Shown: positions 1 to 7,484 of the stretch, piece after piece
Layout of the letters: each line of letters starts with the position of its first letter
Numbering within the stretch: the first letter of the stretch is position 1
DNA from: UBA9732 sp031935845
GTDB lineage: Bacteria > Spirochaetota > Spirochaetia > Sphaerochaetales > Sphaerochaetaceae
Length of the DNA stretch: 12,199 nucleotides
Assembly (NCBI GenBank): GCA_031935845.1
Contig: JAJBWA010000030.1
Span: forward strand, 1 to 12,199
Direction of reading: 5' to 3'
Translations under genes and position numbers: made by a program
The notes under the pieces: generated by a model
Told to the model about the DNA's origin: nothing
The model's input: the letters and a program-made list of their open reading frames with translations, nothing else
Database searches by the model: none

Positions 1-106
1 CGAGCACATCAATGGTTTCATGATGCGGGTCACAGCCGTAGTATTTGAGGATGGAACACGAAATATTCATGTTTGCGTTCTTGTAATCCGGGTAGATTGT
101 CTTCAT
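1..106 (-). CDS. Probable alkaline phosphatase-superfamily protein, N-terminal fragment
   Basis: An open frame starts at an ATG at 104-106 and runs off the left window edge, so only the first 35 residues are visible. A strong Shine-Dalgarno sequence (AGGGGG, followed by TTAT) lies directly upstream and decides this start. The visible N-terminus begins MKTIYPDYKN and continues with SILKYYGC and HHETIDVL. From memory this resembles the start of a family annotated 'alkaline phosphatase family protein' (type I phosphodiesterase/nucleotide pyrophosphatase fold) in Firmicutes and spirochaetes, where a YPDYxN opening is followed by SILKxxG and a metal-binding DG motif further in. That catalytic part lies outside the window, so the function is inferred from the N-terminus alone. 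It is the next gene after mazG on the same strand, across a 60-bp AT-rich gap. The reading frame is well supported; the family is tentative. Confidence 0.6.
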   Translation of the reverse strand, partial: MKTIYPDYKNANMNISCSILKYYGCDPHHETIDVL

Positions 107-166
107 ATAACCCCCTGAAAGCATATGTCCGTATATTTTTCAAAATTGGATATAATGCATCTTCTG
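107..166 (-). other. Short AT-rich intergenic gap
   Basis: Sixty bases separate the mazG stop from the next start codon. The strand carries TTATAT, TTGAAA and AATATA elements, but no pair with proper -35/-10 spacing that I would call a promoter. There is no hairpin with a U-run. The only clear element is the AGGGGG ribosome binding site at the gene-proximal end. The downstream gene may be transcribed by read-through from mazG. Confidence 0.4.
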
Positions 167-994
167 TTAAATTTGAGAAGTGGCTGAGCTGTATATGTGC
201 TTGGCTTCATTCCAAAGTTCATCATATTGCCCGGCAGTCAGATTCTCAAGCGCAAGATTCCTTTCATCAGCCAGTTTCTTCAGTATATTGAATCTCTTTG
301 TGAATTTGTTGTTTGCATAGGACAATGCGTCCTGTGGCTTGACGTGTTTCTTCCTGCAGAGATTGACTACCGTAAACAGAAGATCTCCGAGTTCATCCAT
401 GGTCTGCTCGTCGGTTTCTGCATCTATGACTTCCTGCAGTTCTTCCTTGACCTTGTCGACGACGCCTTCTGTATCAGGCCAGTCGAACCCGACCTTGACG
501 GCTTTCTTGGAAATGCTGTAGCAACGCTCGAGTTCCGGAGCGCTTTCCGGAACGCCTGCAAAGAAATCTTCAGATGACTCGCTGCGTCCTTCTTTTTCTT
601 TCTTTATACGGTTCCAGTTACTGAGGACCTCTGCAGTGTCCTTGACCTCCGTTGTCGAAAAAACGTGCGGATGTCTGCGGATGTATTTCTCACATGCATC
701 GTTCAGACAGTCGGCCAGGCTGAAGTCTCCGTTCTGGTCATGTATCTTTCCCAGAAGGAACAGATTCAGAAAGACATCTCCGAGCTCCTCGCTCTGATGG
801 GGCTTGTCGCCGTCATTCAGTGCATCAACATACTCGTAGATTTCTCCCTGCATGCTGCGGATGATATCACGCGGCATCTGCTCCTTGTCCCACGGACATC
901 CGTCCACGGGATCACGCAGGAACGTCACTATATCATATAGATTCCTCATGTCCGTTGCGACATCATCGGTCTTGTGAAGCTCGTATTCTATCAT
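167..994 (-). CDS. mazG: MazG-family nucleoside triphosphate pyrophosphohydrolase
   Basis: This gene encodes a 275-residue two-domain MazG protein (E. coli MazG is about 263). The family hydrolyses nucleoside triphosphates to monophosphates and pyrophosphate in the cytosol and helps clear abnormal nucleotides. Visible hallmarks are the N-terminal LRDPVDGCPWDKEQ segment (residues 26-39), the RRHPHVF motif (106-112) and WNRIKKEKE (127-135). Two copies of the all-alpha metal site are present: E51, E54, E69 and D73 in the first half, and E184-E185-x-x-E188 with E201-L-G-D204 in the second. The first half reads GExxE instead of EExxE, while the C-terminal half is canonical; in E. coli the C-terminal domain carries the activity. 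The start ATG overlaps the stop of the radical SAM gene (ATGA) and has a GGAGA ribosome binding site inside that gene, so the two are translationally coupled. Confidence 0.95.
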   Translation of the reverse strand: MIEYELHKTDDVATDMRNLYDIVTFLRDPVDGCPWDKEQMPRDIIRSMQGEIYEYVDALNDGDKPHQSEELGDVFLNLFLLGKIHDQNGDFSLADCLNDACEKYIRRHPHVFSTTEVKDTAEVLSNWNRIKKEKEGRSESSEDFFAGVPESAPELERCYSISKKAVKVGFDWPDTEGVVDKVKEELQEVIDAETDEQTMDELGDLLFTVVNLCRKKHVKPQDALSYANNKFTKRFNILKKLADERNLALENLTAGQYDELWNEAKHIYSSATSQI

Positions 995-3387
995 AGTCTC
1001 TCCATCTCTATATGCGTTCTGACAATGCGGCAGCTGCCGGCGATATGGAACTTGCTCATTTCCTTGGGGAACAGAAGCTTGAATATGTTCTTGTCTCCGT
1101 ATATCTCAACACGGAATGCACCGGGTGCCGTACGCTCGATCATGTAATCACCGTTTCCGGAACCTGCAATGGAATCGAGTATTCCGAGTATTTCATCATC
1201 CCTGATGTCCGAAATCTCGAATACACTGCCCTTCATCTTGCTGGACAACGATATCTTCTTGCCTGTCGGATTCGGAGGAAGAACCTTCAGCTCCTTGACG
1301 GTGAAACCTTCTGCAAGTGCATTGTTGAGCTTTTTCACGGCATCAGGCGTGATCTGACTCACGGGAAGCTCGCACAGGAGAAGCTCGTTCTCACCGTAGA
1401 CTCCCATCGAAATCGGATTCAGGAACTCCAGCCTGGGTTTGGGATTGAAGCCCTGTGTGAACATCACGTCAAGTCCTGCGCGCTGAAATGCCATCTCGAA
1501 CTGGCGCATTACGGCTATATGCGAGTTGTATACCGCCCTACCCGATTTCTCATACGTCAGAACCGTCTGGACGTATTCAGATGCCGGCGGAATCACGTGC
1601 ACAGGATGCTTCTTCAAGCTGAAGTCTTCGTTTGAAGCTGGAATCACATGTGTTCCGCTCTTTGTGCATACACCGCATCTGTGGTCACATTCCGAATCAC
1701 AGATATGGGTAAGCTCATGGCGTGCAGCCTTCTCGTATTCCTTTTTCAGATAAGCTTTTGAAACATTCATAGACACGGAATCCCACGGAAGCTCGTCATC
1801 AAGGTTCCAGCTCCTGGGGCTGGTGTCGTAGTTCAGTTCGGCAATGGCCTGCTGCCACAGGTCCCATCTTATGTACTCATCCCATGCATCAAGCCTGCAG
1901 CCCAGTTCATAGGCTTTCTGAATCAGGTCACAGCACTCATATCCGCCACGCGATACAAGACCTTCCAGAAATGAAATGGAAGGCTCGTGGTACGAGACCT
2001 TTATGCCGGGAATGGCATCCATCAGCGCCCTTTTTATGCTTCTCAGGTGATTTCCGGATTCCTCCATGGTCATCTGGCGCACCCACTGGTACGGAGTATG
2101 TGACTTGGGAATGAACGTACCGATATTGATGTTCATGTTGATCTTGGTGGCATTCCTGATGGCAAGCAGGAAGTCTACAAGACTCTGCTGCTCTGTCTGC
2201 ACATCCACGAACGGAAGTCCGACCATGAAATAGAACTTGGCAAGCTTCCATCCGCGGGATCTTGCTTCCTGTATGATGCTGATTATGGACTCCAGAGGTA
2301 CTTCCTTGTTGTTGGACCTCTGGTTCTCCAGCAGCGGTGTCTCTATTGCAAACGTGAGGCCGCTCTTACGGACTTCAGAAAGCTGCTCTATGATGCTGAG
2401 TCCGAACGTGCTCACCCTGAGCGACGGAAGCGAGAACGATATGCTTCTGGCCCTGTATGATTCATTGAGGGCCTTTATCAGTTTGTCCAGACCGGGATAA
2501 TCACCGGAAGAAAGCGATGACAGCGTGATCTCCCTATAACCCAGCTGGCTGACATTCTGCTCCACAAGTTCATATACAGTATCGAGATTCCTCTGTCTGA
2601 ACGGCTTGTAGTACTGTCCTGCATGACAGAACCTGCATCCGTTGGGACATCCGCGCATTATCTCAACAGTGCCGTGGTCCTGTGCCGTCTCGAATGACGA
2701 GATTGCAAAATGTTCAAGCACAGGGCTTTCGGAACCGGTTCCGAATGTATCGTCCACTGCCCTTCTGGCCATCTGTTTTCCCGGATACCACAGATACGGG
2801 ATTTCCTTGAGGGCTTCTATGCGCTCGGATCTGGTGCGGTACTTCCCTATTGTCTCGATTATCTGCCTGATGTCGGCTTCCGCCTCTCCGATATGGACGA
2901 AATCAAAGAACCGCGAGAACGGAAGCGGATTGGTTGCCGCAGGACCTCCGGCGATGACCACGGGATCCGTTTCGCTGCGGTCCTTGACGTCAAGTGCAAT
3001 TCCGCCCAGATCCAGGATCTGGAGTATGTTCGTGGCGCTGAGCTCGTAGCCGATGGAGATTCCAAGATAATCAAGCTCGTTCAGAGGAAAATGCTCCTGA
3101 AGCGTGAACAGAGGGATGTTCTTCTCCCTGAGAAGAGCCTCGAAATCAGGTGCTACTGCAAAGACTCTGTCGCACATGGCCGTGGGAATCCTGTTGATCA
3201 GGTCATAGAGGATCCTTATGGCATTGTTGGCCATTCCTATCTCGTACAGGTCAGGAAAGCACATGGCGCACTTGACCATGCCGTCGGAATAGTGCTTCAG
3301 GCCATGTATGTATTCACTTCCGATATACCTGGCAGGATTCTCAACCTCAAGGAAACCGTTTCCGAGCAGCCTTTCCATATCTTTCAT
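991..3387 (-). CDS. Radical SAM protein (TIGR03960 type) fused to a DUF2344/TIGR03936 domain
   Basis: The product is a 798-residue fusion. Residues about 30-180 look like the N-terminal cobalamin-binding-like region of TIGR03960 radical SAM proteins (FPDLYEIGMANNAIRILY, then AGGPAATNP). Residues about 235-470 are the radical SAM barrel with C247-x3-C251-x2-C254 in MRGCPNGCRFC, the cysteines that hold the 4Fe-4S cluster and cleave S-adenosylmethionine. A second cysteine group, C563, C567, C571 and C574, could hold another metal or Fe-S cluster. Residues about 595-798 match DUF2344 (TIGR03936; QGFNPKPRLEFLNPISMG), which many bacteria encode as a separate gene, often near RNase G. The substrate is unknown, and I would not assign one; RNA modification is only a guess from context. 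The start ATG overlaps the stop of the upstream lipoprotein gene (ATGA), with AAGGCAGG before it. A second ATG three codons later has a weaker site. Confidence 0.9.
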   Translation of the reverse strand: MKDMERLLGNGFLEVENPARYIGSEYIHGLKHYSDGMVKCAMCFPDLYEIGMANNAIRILYDLINRIPTAMCDRVFAVAPDFEALLREKNIPLFTLQEHFPLNELDYLGISIGYELSATNILQILDLGGIALDVKDRSETDPVVIAGGPAATNPLPFSRFFDFVHIGEAEADIRQIIETIGKYRTRSERIEALKEIPYLWYPGKQMARRAVDDTFGTGSESPVLEHFAISSFETAQDHGTVEIMRGCPNGCRFCHAGQYYKPFRQRNLDTVYELVEQNVSQLGYREITLSSLSSGDYPGLDKLIKALNESYRARSISFSLPSLRVSTFGLSIIEQLSEVRKSGLTFAIETPLLENQRSNNKEVPLESIISIIQEARSRGWKLAKFYFMVGLPFVDVQTEQQSLVDFLLAIRNATKINMNINIGTFIPKSHTPYQWVRQMTMEESGNHLRSIKRALMDAIPGIKVSYHEPSISFLEGLVSRGGYECCDLIQKAYELGCRLDAWDEYIRWDLWQQAIAELNYDTSPRSWNLDDELPWDSVSMNVSKAYLKKEYEKAARHELTHICDSECDHRCGVCTKSGTHVIPASNEDFSLKKHPVHVIPPASEYVQTVLTYEKSGRAVYNSHIAVMRQFEMAFQRAGLDVMFTQGFNPKPRLEFLNPISMGVYGENELLLCELPVSQITPDAVKKLNNALAEGFTVKELKVLPPNPTGKKISLSSKMKGSVFEISDIRDDEILGILDSIAGSGNGDYMIERTAPGAFRVEIYGDKNIFKLLFPKEMSKFHIAGSCRIVRTHIEMERL

Positions 3388-4193
3388 TGCAACCTGCCTT
3401 TGAGTTCCTCGTCATCGGGATTCAACCTGAAAGCCTGTGTCCAGTATATCCTTGCATTGACCTTGTCATACAGCTTCTCGAGAATGTTTCCCTTTGTCTT
3501 CAGCAGCATGGAAAGGCTGATGTCGTTCTCTGTGTAATGGGAATTGTTCATCAGGACATCGGTAAGCGACAGGAACTTCTTTGCAGTCACCTCCCCCATG
3601 CCTATCTCCCTTGAGAACCTGCACAGAAGCGACAGATAGGAATCAAGCTCCTGTTCGTCTATCGTCGTATACCACGCTGCAAAAGTCTCAAGCATGAAGT
3701 CGGGATCGACAGGAGCCGAGAACATCAGGTCGATGTATGAAGTGAAGTCGAGATGACCGGACAGATATGAAAGCATGTTCCTTGCATTCTCGTTGTCACC
3801 GGTCCTGCAGTAGGAACGGTACAGGGCTTTCTGGGCCTCGACGCCGTCCTCAGGCTTCAGCACCATCTGTACAAGAGAATCCGGAGCATCAAGTGATATG
3901 AATGCACTTACGGCAAAGCTTCTGTCCTCGGGAGTCTGTGTTGACTCATCTGACATCAGATAAAGAAGAAGACTCTCAAGTGCCTTGTCCTGCTCTCCCA
4001 GTGCAAAATAGGATTTTGCCTTCAGTATCAGATCTGACTGAGACGGATTCTTTTTCTTTGAAATCCTTGTCACCACCTGACTGTAGTTGCCCTTGTCATA
4101 TGCAGACTTCAGGTCAGAACAGGAGGAAACCAACAAAATGAATACAAGTGATGAAAGAAAAAGGGAGAATGCATGTCCTTTTATGTTGTCCAT
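3384..4193 (-). CDS. Putative lipoprotein with TPR-like helical repeats
   Basis: This 269-residue protein has a lipoprotein signal peptide: basic N-terminus (MDNIKGHAF), hydrophobic core (LFLSSLVFILL) and lipobox L21-V-S-S-C25, as expected for relaxed spirochaetal lipoboxes. Residue +2 is Ser. The mature part is all-helical, with TPR-like units near residues 57-80 (AKSYFALGEQDKALESLLLYL) and at the C-terminus (about 232-269; LEKLYDKVNARIYWTQAFRLNPDDEELKGRLQ). It is probably a membrane-anchored periplasm-facing scaffold of unknown role. I chose the ATG at 4191-4193 because AGGGGG precedes it by six bases. The open frame extends 21 codons further upstream, but that part lies in the 3' end of the RNase P RNA and is not coding. 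It overlaps the radical SAM gene by ATGA. A specific function cannot be read from the sequence. Confidence 0.85.
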   Translation of the reverse strand: MDNIKGHAFSLFLSSLVFILLVSSCSDLKSAYDKGNYSQVVTRISKKKNPSQSDLILKAKSYFALGEQDKALESLLLYLMSDESTQTPEDRSFAVSAFISLDAPDSLVQMVLKPEDGVEAQKALYRSYCRTGDNENARNMLSYLSGHLDFTSYIDLMFSAPVDPDFMLETFAAWYTTIDEQELDSYLSLLCRFSREIGMGEVTAKKFLSLTDVLMNNSHYTENDISLSMLLKTKGNILEKLYDKVNARIYWTQAFRLNPDDEELKGRLQ

Positions 4194-4211
4194 TGCAATC
4201 CCCCTATGAAT

Positions 4212-4232
4212 CAAAAAATAAGAAGGCCCTTC
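4212..4232 (-). terminator. Possible weak terminator at the 3' end of rnpB
   Basis: The RNA ends GAAG-GGC-CUUC followed by UUAUUUUUUG. The local hairpin has only four base pairs, because the same bases form the 3' strand of the RNase P P1 helix. The U-rich tail is good, the stem poor. The downstream lipoprotein gene starts about 20 bases later, so strong termination here would cut it off; partial read-through or processing fits better. Confidence 0.35.
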
Positions 4233-4561
4233 ATAAGCCGAGTTCTGTTTATGCAATCATCTATCTGGGACAACCGTTACCGGCTGCCTCAAGCAGCCTA
4301 CCCGCGTGTATGGGACGGACAATCCACACGCTTCTTGGCCTTGCTCCTGATGAGGTTTGCCATGCGAAGCCCATTACTGGACTCCCGGTGGGCTCTTACC
4401 CCGCCGTTTCACCCTTACCTCCGCAAGCGGAGGCGGTCTGCTCTCTGTTGCACTTTCTGTAGCCTTACGGCTCCCGGACGTTATCCGGCATCATGTCCTG
4501 TGGAGCTCGGACTTTCCTCCCCGGCGCAGAAGCGCCGAGGCGATTGCTTGAAGAACCTTCA
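4219..4561 (-). ncRNA. rnpB: RNase P RNA, bacterial type A
   Basis: This is the catalytic RNA of RNase P, which cuts the 5' leader from tRNA precursors. The conserved core is plain on the minus strand: GGAGGAAAGUCCGAGCUCC near the 5' end, ACAGAAAGUGCAACAGAGAG, the L15 region GGGUAAGAGCCCACCGG with the GGU that binds tRNA 3' CCA, then AGAUAGAUGAUUGC and ACAGAACUCGGCUUAUG near the 3' end. P1 closes perfectly: 4550-4560 pairs with 4222-4232 in 11 consecutive pairs including two G-U. The ends are placed from P1 and are good to a few bases. The gene starts only about eight bases after the stop codon of the zinc-ribbon gene, and the next ribosome binding site begins about 15 bases after its 3' end. 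It therefore sits inside an otherwise continuous gene row. I found no convincing promoter directly upstream. Confidence 0.95.
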
Positions 4562-4569
4562 GTCTGATC

Positions 4570-5427
4570 TCAGAAATCCGAGTCAGTATCGAAATCAATA
4601 CCCTCGGTATCGAATCCGCTGGTGTCACCGCCGATGTTGTCGGCTGTGTCGTCCTTCTCCTCTGCTGCCAGGTGCTTCTCTTCAAGATCAGCGTAATCTG
4701 TGCTGTCTTCATAGTAGAGCACACGGCTGCAGTACGGGCAGAAGAGGATGGAATCCTCGTCCGACTCGCTGTTGGTGGAGGCCCTGACCTCGTTGACGAA
4801 CTGTGCGGGGAGAATCATGTGACATCCGGTGCAGACGATATTGTGGACAGCCACAATACCCTTTCCGCCCTTGTTGCGGATGATTCTCTCGAACTTGAAC
4901 AGGAGGTTCGGGTCAAGATCCTTGGCAAGCTCATTCTTCTTTGCAACGATCTCGTCGAGCTCTTTCTGCTTCTCCTCGATCTGCTTGTCCATCTCGGCTC
5001 TTGCTTCCTTGACTTCCTCTTCCTGGTTCTGCATGACCGCTTCCTGGGCAAAGAGCTTCTTTTCCTGCTCCTCCAGATAGTTCTGCTTGGCAATCAGGCC
5101 CTTGCGGAACTTCTGCTCGTCTTCCTTTGCGGTCTCTATCTCTTTCTGAAGAGTCTCGAATTCCCTGGCCTGGGTGATGGTCTCCATCATCTTCTCGCTG
5201 GTCTCGCGCTTGTTTCCGGCTTCGTCCAGCTTGACGCGCAGAGTCTTGAGTTCCTCTTTCACTTTCTCGATCTTCTCGTGCAGTTCAAGGTATGTGATCT
5301 TAGTCTTGTGGAGGGCATCCTCCTGGTCGGCAAGCTCCTTGGGGATTTCCCTGATCTTGTCTTCAACTTCGAACATCTGAGCCAAAACAACCTGCAGCTG
5401 GCTTAATGTGTTGTAGATCTCTTTCAT
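4570..5427 (-). CDS. Coiled-coil protein with C4 zinc ribbon (zf-RING_7/DUF164, CT398/HP0958-like) and acidic tail
   Basis: This 285-residue protein has a long charged coiled coil (residues about 10-175) and then a C4 zinc ribbon with C199-x2-C202 (VCTGCHMILP) and C230-x2-C233 (FCPYCSRVLYY). It ends in an acidic, Asp/Glu-rich tail of about 45 residues. The layout matches the PF02591 family, which includes Chlamydia CT398 and Helicobacter HP0958 (FlgZ). Those two bind the alternative sigma factor sigma-54, and HP0958 also affects flagellar gene expression. Its position, 18 bases after rpoD, suggests a role linked to transcription, but a link to sigma-70 here is inference. The start ATG is preceded by AGGAG nine bases upstream. 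The stop lies eight bases before rnpB. The acidic tail resembles the acidic segment of the neighbouring RpoD in composition only. Confidence 0.88.
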   Translation of the reverse strand: MKEIYNTLSQLQVVLAQMFEVEDKIREIPKELADQEDALHKTKITYLELHEKIEKVKEELKTLRVKLDEAGNKRETSEKMMETITQAREFETLQKEIETAKEDEQKFRKGLIAKQNYLEEQEKKLFAQEAVMQNQEEEVKEARAEMDKQIEEKQKELDEIVAKKNELAKDLDPNLLFKFERIIRNKGGKGIVAVHNIVCTGCHMILPAQFVNEVRASTNSESDEDSILFCPYCSRVLYYEDSTDYADLEEKHLAAEEKDDTADNIGGDTSGFDTEGIDFDTDSDF

Positions 5428-5445
5428 AACCTTATACTCCTAATA

Positions 5446-7473
5446 TCATACATAGTCCTTGAGTTTCTTGGCGCGCTTGGGATGTCTGAGCCTTCTGAGC
5501 GCCTTGGCCTCAATCTGTCTGATTCTTTCTCTGGTCACTTCAAAATACAGTCCAACTTCTTCAAGTGTCAATGAGTATCCGTCTTCGAGACCGAATCTCA
5601 TCTTGAGCACTTCCTGCTCTCTCGGCGGAAGGGTTGCAAGAACCTCCCTGAGCTGCTCCTGAAGCAGTGCGAACGATGTCTGCGTTGCAGGGTTCTCGAC
5701 TTCCTTGTCCTCGATGAAATCGGAAAGCAGTGAATCCTCTTCCTCTCCGACCGGAGTCTCGAGACTGATGGGCTCTCTGGCAACGTTCTTGACCGTCTTG
5801 ACCTTGCTCTCGGGCCAACCGAGCTTCTGTGCAATCTCCTCGTCGGTCGGTTCGCGTCCGAGGCTCTGCATGAGGATCCTTGACTCCCTGACGACCTTGT
5901 TGATCTGCTCGATCATGTGCACGGGAACCCTGATGGTCCTTGCCTGGTCGCTGATGCTTCTGGTGATGGCCTGTCTGATCCACCATGTTGCATACGTGGA
6001 GAACTTGTAGCCCTTGCGGTACTCGAACTTCTCTACGGCCTTGATGAGACCGATGTTTCCTTCCTGGATCAGGTCGAAGAAATGAAGTCCCCTGTTGGTG
6101 TATTTCTTGGCAATGGAAACGACAAGACGGAGGTTTGCCTGGATCAGGCGGTCCTTTGCTGTCTTGAGCATCTTCATTCCGCGCTTTATCTCGGTAGCCT
6201 GTGAAAGAATGACGTCGCAGTTGTCCTCGAATTCGAACTCGATCTTCCTAAGGCTCCTGACAGTGGTCTGGTAGTTTGAAATCAGATCCTTGATCTCATC
6301 GGTGGGCATGCCGAGCTTTTCCTCGACAGCCTCACGCTTGCTTGTCGTGACGAGGTCCCTTGAAAGCATCCTGACTTCCTTGTCATTGGAAACCTGGAGC
6401 TTGTTCTCAAGCACAGTCCTGTTGTTCTTGAGCTCGATGATGTCATGCTCTGCGGAGGTGAACTTGTCCGTGAACATGGTGATCTCTTCGGGCTGGATCT
6501 CTATCTGGGAGAGTTTCTTCAGAAGCTGGGCCTTCTTCTTGACAAGTTCGTCGTTATGAAGGACTTCCTCTCCGGATGCGAACTTGTTCTGCTTGAGTTC
6601 GTTGTAGTTACGAAGAGCACTCTGACACTCCTTGAGGCTCTCCTTGTAGAAGGACGAGTATCTCTTCTGCTCGGTGATCAGTTCCTTCTGGTCCTTTGCG
6701 TTGAAGTCCTCGGCTTCCTCATACTTCACGTTCAGCTTCTCGAGTATCTGGGAGAAGCATGTGATCATGATTCCGGACTGCTGGATGACCTGCTTGATTA
6801 TCAGGGCACCCTCTTCCATCTGCTTGGAAAGCTCGACTTCCTCGTCTGCCGTCAGCAGCGTCTCACGTCCGATCTCACGGAGATAGAGCCTGATGGGATC
6901 ATCGGAGCTTGTCTCTCCCTTGTCGGTTCCGAGTACGTTGGGCCTGTTGCGGACGGCCTGCTCAACATCTTCATCGATGTTGGAAAGACCTTCGGATGCA
7001 CCCATTCCGTCGGAGAAGTTCTCACGGATGAATGTCTTTGTGTAGGAGTCCCTCTCGTCGATGTTCTCCTCGTCTTCATCCTCGTCCTCATCCTCGTCTT
7101 CCTCGGACTCGTCTTCCTCAACCTTCTCAAGCTCTGCGTCAGTGGGCTCATCCATGAGATCAAGAGCAGACTCTTCATCGTCGTTGAGGATATCCTCGTC
7201 ATCTTCCGGCTCGAGAAGATCATCGCTTTCCTCGTCCAGATCCTCGATGTCATCGCTCGTGGGCTCTCCGATGAAGTCGGAGCTGTCCTCGTCGGCATCC
7301 TCGATGAGCAGATTCTGCTTGCTCAGCTCGGCCTTGAAGAAAGCGATGTCCTCTTCGGAATCGACATGTTCCGCAAGCAGATACTCGCTGAGATCGGACA
7401 ATGTGAAAGAATTCTCGTTCTTTGCAGAATACAGCAGCTTCTGCAGTATTTCGTTCCTGGTTTCCTCAGTCAT
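5446..7473 (-). CDS. rpoD: Primary RNA polymerase sigma factor (sigma-70/RpoD)
   Basis: This is the housekeeping sigma factor, which directs RNA polymerase to -10/-35 promoters. Numbering from the ATG at 7471-7473 it has 675 residues. Residues 1-55 look like region 1.1. Residues about 56-145 are strongly acidic, including an ED repeat. Region 1.2 is near 190-220 (DPIRLYLREIGRETLLTADEEV), and a long non-conserved helical region spans 222-420. Region 2 follows (NLRLVVSIAKKYTNRGLHFFDLIQEGN, then FSTYATWWIRQAI for -10 melting), region 3 is near 515-585, and region 4 is near 605-668 (LEEVGLYFEVTRERIRQIEAKALRRLRHP). Everything needed for a group 1 sigma is present. The frame opens one codon earlier with TTG; AGGA lies nine bases before the ATG and six before the TTG, so the start is uncertain by one codon. 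It follows dnaG after a gap of about 11 bases. Confidence 0.97.
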   Translation of the reverse strand: MTEETRNEILQKLLYSAKNENSFTLSDLSEYLLAEHVDSEEDIAFFKAELSKQNLLIEDADEDSSDFIGEPTSDDIEDLDEESDDLLEPEDDEDILNDDEESALDLMDEPTDAELEKVEEDESEEDEDEDEDEDEENIDERDSYTKTFIRENFSDGMGASEGLSNIDEDVEQAVRNRPNVLGTDKGETSSDDPIRLYLREIGRETLLTADEEVELSKQMEEGALIIKQVIQQSGIMITCFSQILEKLNVKYEEAEDFNAKDQKELITEQKRYSSFYKESLKECQSALRNYNELKQNKFASGEEVLHNDELVKKKAQLLKKLSQIEIQPEEITMFTDKFTSAEHDIIELKNNRTVLENKLQVSNDKEVRMLSRDLVTTSKREAVEEKLGMPTDEIKDLISNYQTTVRSLRKIEFEFEDNCDVILSQATEIKRGMKMLKTAKDRLIQANLRLVVSIAKKYTNRGLHFFDLIQEGNIGLIKAVEKFEYRKGYKFSTYATWWIRQAITRSISDQARTIRVPVHMIEQINKVVRESRILMQSLGREPTDEEIAQKLGWPESKVKTVKNVAREPISLETPVGEEEDSLLSDFIEDKEVENPATQTSFALLQEQLREVLATLPPREQEVLKMRFGLEDGYSLTLEEVGLYFEVTRERIRQIEAKALRRLRHPKRAKKLKDYV
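7066..7119. repeat. Low-complexity GA/C triplet tract encoding an Asp/Glu run in RpoD
   Basis: The minus strand carries a run of imperfect GAGGAC/GAAGAC/GATGAG units that encodes an acidic ED repeat near residues 120-138 of RpoD. Units mix GAG/GAA and GAC/GAT codons, so the tract is not a perfect microsatellite. Confidence 0.8.
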
Positions 7474-7484
7474 CAACTTATTTC

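Noticed and set aside
4194..4256. Upstream extension of the lipoprotein frame by 21 codons
   Set aside because: It overlaps the 3' end of rnpB, and the internal ATG has an AGGGGG site and a proper signal peptide right after it.
4562..4620. Dedicated rnpB promoter at the end of the zinc-ribbon gene (TTGATT or GATACT elements)
   Set aside because: No -35/-10 pair with 16-18 base spacing and reasonable matches could be assembled, so I did not annotate one.
4148..4787. Plus-strand open frames across the RNase P RNA
   Set aside because: The region folds as type A RNase P RNA on the minus strand, with the conserved core and a perfect P1; the frames are by-products of a structured RNA.
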